Origin: an uncultured Eubacteriales bacterium
GTDB lineage: Bacteria; Bacillota; Clostridia; Lachnospirales; Anaerotignaceae
NCBI GenBank assembly: GCA_934256695.1
Contig: CAKQPE010000118.1
Coordinates: forward strand, 1-5,750
Reading direction: 5' to 3'
DNA length: 5,750 bases
In this document: positions 4,111 through 5,750 of the stretch, piece after piece
Layout: each line of letters opens with the position of its first letter
Numbering within the stretch: the first letter of the stretch is position 1
Notes under the pieces: model-generated
What the model saw: only the letters and a program-made list of their open reading frames with translations
Told to the model about the DNA's origin: nothing
Databases searched by the model: none
Made by a program: the position numbers and the translations under genes

Positions 4111-5051
4111 CAATCCTCACTCCCACTGCCCCTGCTTTCCGGCATTTTTATTTTAGGTACTGCTTTTACATAGTACACATAATTCTTGTCCTGAAACTTT
4201 ACTCTCTCCGTATGTCTGTAATCCGGAAGATCGTCAAACAGACTTATAATATAGGCAATTACAGCCGATACAGCCGTAAAAAGCGGCAGACCAAACACGG
4301 AAAATGTACTTCCGCCTATAATAACCGCCAAAAACATACCTATAACCGTAACTACGGCAGAAACCGCTATGGCTGTTTCCTTTTCGTAATTAATATGCAG
4401 GCTGCTTACTGCCCATGCCGCAGATGTTGTTATTATCATAACTGCCGCCGCATAAGCACTTCCACGCAGTACCTCAAGACCGTCTGTAAAAATATATGTA
4501 TACATATTAAATAATATATCCGGCATTGTTGAGACCGAAAACTCGGCAGTAGGCGACATTTGAACCAAAGAAACAAAAAGCGGTGTCATCTGGTTTATAA
4601 ACATAGCCGCAAAGCAAGGCAGTATTGCCTCTGCCCCAAAATATATTCCGCCCAATATCGGCACAACATACGGTATCTTTATTTTAAAACATACAAGCAT
4701 AGCTATAAACAAAAGACTTGCTTTGGAAAATATCCTTCCGTAAAAGACAAAAAGCAGAAAAAACAATATTGCCGCAATAACCGCCGTTTCAACCGATGCC
4801 GCAGCAATAAAAACAACCGCACCTATTCCGCTTATGGCAATAAAAACCGCCGGCGAAGAAACAACGGCAAATATTGAGCCTATAAGTATAATACCTATTT
4901 CCTTTGTTCCGCCGAAATTACCTAACGACAGCGAACTCATGCAAAGAAATACCGCAATACCGGCTATAAACTTAGCCAAAATATTTATCTTGTCTTCATT
5001 AAGTTTATATATACCTATCAGCTTTTGCCTAAGAATCAGTATTGTTTCCAT
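4110..5051 (-). CDS. Polytopic membrane protein of unknown function, upstream of cdaA
   Basis: 313-aa protein that I do not recognise. It has about eight to nine hydrophobic helices (roughly 24-42, 52-84, 88-104, 110-122, 126-160, 197-216, 226-246, 252-272), small-residue-rich stretches (Gly/Ala/Ser), and a polar, probably cytoplasmic tail of about 40 residues with HTERVKFQDKNYVYYVKAVPK (280-300). The tail motif looks constrained, but I cannot name a family. No ATP-binding, transporter-signature or catalytic motif is evident. The ATG at 5051 follows AGAGG at 8 nt. It overlaps the upstream gene by 23 bp and cdaA by 1 bp (TGATG), so it is almost certainly co-translated with the cyclase. It may assist, sense for, or anchor CdaA/CdaR, but that rests on context only. 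Confidence 0.88.
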   Translation of the reverse strand: METILILRQKLIGIYKLNEDKINILAKFIAGIAVFLCMSSLSLGNFGGTKEIGIILIGSIFAVVSSPAVFIAISGIGAVVFIAAASVETAVIAAILFFLLFVFYGRIFSKASLLFIAMLVCFKIKIPYVVPILGGIYFGAEAILPCFAAMFINQMTPLFVSLVQMSPTAEFSVSTMPDILFNMYTYIFTDGLEVLRGSAYAAAVMIITTSAAWAVSSLHINYEKETAIAVSAVVTVIGMFLAVIIGGSTFSVFGLPLFTAVSAVIAYIISLFDDLPDYRHTERVKFQDKNYVYYVKAVPKIKMPESRGSGSED

Positions 5052-5469
5052 TCCCCGTACCTCTCACAGATATTTTTTTGCCTTTAAGACCACTGTTTAC
5101 ATTCATCTTTTTCAATCTTTCTTCATATATGTTAAGCCTTATTTCCGCTTCATCGTATTCTTCTTTAAATTTAAATGAACATATAACCGTATATATTATA
5201 AGAACAACAAGCAGTATGGCTCCTGCTTCAATAAGTGTCTTTTTGGAAATCATAGAGAATATATCTGCTTCATCTATTATCAGTCTATACAGACAATACA
5301 GTGCATATACAACAAAAAATCCCAATGCAACACCTATTCTCATTCCAAGACCACGAAGGTATATATAGTCCCTGCGATATTTAGATGTAATACGTCTGTC
5401 CCTTTCGCCGTAATGCTTGTCATAGACCGCAAGGCTTATCATGGTTCGTATCTTTTTCAAGTCCTCCAA
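5029..5469 (-). CDS. Two-helix membrane protein of unknown function, first gene of the cdaA operon
   Basis: 146-aa protein with no family I recognise. A basic N-terminal region (about 1-41, rich in Arg/Lys/Tyr) is followed by two membrane helices (about 42-62 and 79-98), a charged, possibly coiled-coil segment KEEYDEAEIRLNIYEERLKK (102-121), and a Gly/Asn-rich basic tail. Positive charges on both sides of the helix pair suggest that both ends are cytoplasmic. The start is a TTG at 5469, supported by GGGAGGA 8 nt upstream; the next ATG, at residue 10, has less suitable spacing. Its 3' end overlaps the 313-aa gene by 23 bp. As the promoter-proximal member of the operon it is expected to be expressed with cdaA and cdaR. 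Confidence 0.86.
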   Translation of the reverse strand: MEDLKKIRTMISLAVYDKHYGERDRRITSKYRRDYIYLRGLGMRIGVALGFFVVYALYCLYRLIIDEADIFSMISKKTLIEAGAILLVVLIIYTVICSFKFKEEYDEAEIRLNIYEERLKKMNVNSGLKGKKISVRGTGNGNNTDS

Positions 5470-5516
5470 AAATAAAGTCCTCCCTTCCGCAGCGACATTT
5501 TACTTATATATATTTT

Positions 5517-5525
5517 AGTATAACA
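5517..5525 (-). promoter_or_regulatory. Likely extended -10 promoter of the four-gene cdaA operon
   Basis: Minus strand TGTTATACT: TATACT at 5517-5522 with the extended -10 TG at 5524-5525. The -35 region 17 bp upstream is only T-rich (ATTTTT). The start would be near 5510, leaving a leader of about 40 nt, too short for a known riboswitch. The stretch 5526-5584 is very AT-rich and shows no gene. Confidence 0.45.
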
Positions 5526-5584
5526 TAAATCAGCCAATAAAAAATAACAATAATATTAATTTTTTAATAATTTTTGTTAAACCT

Positions 5585-5737
5585 AATTTACGAAGCAAAT
5601 TTCCCGAACATGAAAAAAATCGAGTAAAATTTTTATCAAAACGCAATTACATTGCATTTTTCGGAACAAAATCAAAATTTATCGAACTAAGACCGTGGGA
5701 CTCTGTCCCACACCCTGCAAACCTTTGAAAAGGTTTG
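5585..5737. repeat. Second chain of short hairpins at the right edge
   Basis: Inverted repeats at 5585-5601 (AATTT/AAATT), 5643-5655 (GCAAT/ATTGC, loop TAC), 5695-5711 (GTGGGAC/GTCCCAC, loop TCT) and 5718-5737 (CAAACCTTT/AAAGGTTTG). The first is weak and could be chance in AT-rich DNA; the last two are clear and adjacent. The style resembles the chain at 1701-1959, though the words differ. It may continue beyond the window. No coding region is seen in 5526-5750. Confidence 0.6.
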
Positions 5738-5750
5738 ATCTAAACTTTTA

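Noticed and set aside
2656..4877. Several plus-strand open frames opposite cdaR, cdaA and the 313-aa gene
   Set aside because: They are out-of-frame shadows of strongly supported minus-strand genes, with low-complexity or Arg/Tyr/Asn-biased products and no start signals.
5470..5516. c-di-AMP (ydaO-type) riboswitch in the operon leader
   Set aside because: The predicted leader is about 40 nt, far too short, and no riboswitch-like conserved pairing is seen.

Overview
The window looks like chromosomal DNA from a low-GC anaerobic Firmicute, most likely a gut Clostridia/Lachnospiraceae-type genome. This is inferred from the AT-rich composition, strong GGAGG ribosome binding sites, a CdaA-CdaR cyclic-di-AMP module, a TxpA-like type I toxin, and palindromic repeats of the CCCTCATCCGTCA...TGACGGATGAGGG kind that I associate with gut Clostridia. 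No species call is possible from sequence alone.

Right half (1974-5469, all minus strand): a compact four-gene operon. From its promoter side it holds a two-helix membrane protein of unknown function (146 aa), a polytopic membrane protein of unknown function (313 aa), the membrane diadenylate cyclase CdaA, and its extracytoplasmic regulator CdaR with YbbR domains. All three junctions overlap (23, 1 and 8 bp), so the genes are probably translationally coupled. The two unknown membrane proteins are candidate partners of c-di-AMP synthesis. A likely extended -10 promoter lies just upstream (about 5517-5525). No glmM gene follows cdaR; the operon runs straight into repeats.

Middle (937-1539): two tandem type I toxin-antitoxin modules. 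The first is intact: a 30-codon hydrophobic toxin on the minus strand, missed by ordinary gene-size cutoffs, opposed by a convergent plus-strand RNA of about 85 nt with its own promoter and terminator. The first ~30 nt of the two RNAs are nearly the same sequence, and the toxin Shine-Dalgarno lies in an 8-bp hairpin. The second module keeps its plus-strand RNA promoter, RNA and terminator, but its toxin is cut to the C-terminal 28 residues where a palindromic element abuts it.

Left and repeat regions: three related ~185-bp palindromic elements (the first cut by the window edge) lie at 1-137, 187-371 and 753-936, and a diverged 149-bp relative at 1540-1688. The second and third tightly flank a gene for a DUF559/Vsr-like PD-(D/E)XK nuclease-fold protein. 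Between the fourth element and cdaR is a ~260-bp chain of consecutive hairpins (1701-1959) bounded by an exact 25-bp direct repeat. A second hairpin chain lies at the right edge (5585-5737).
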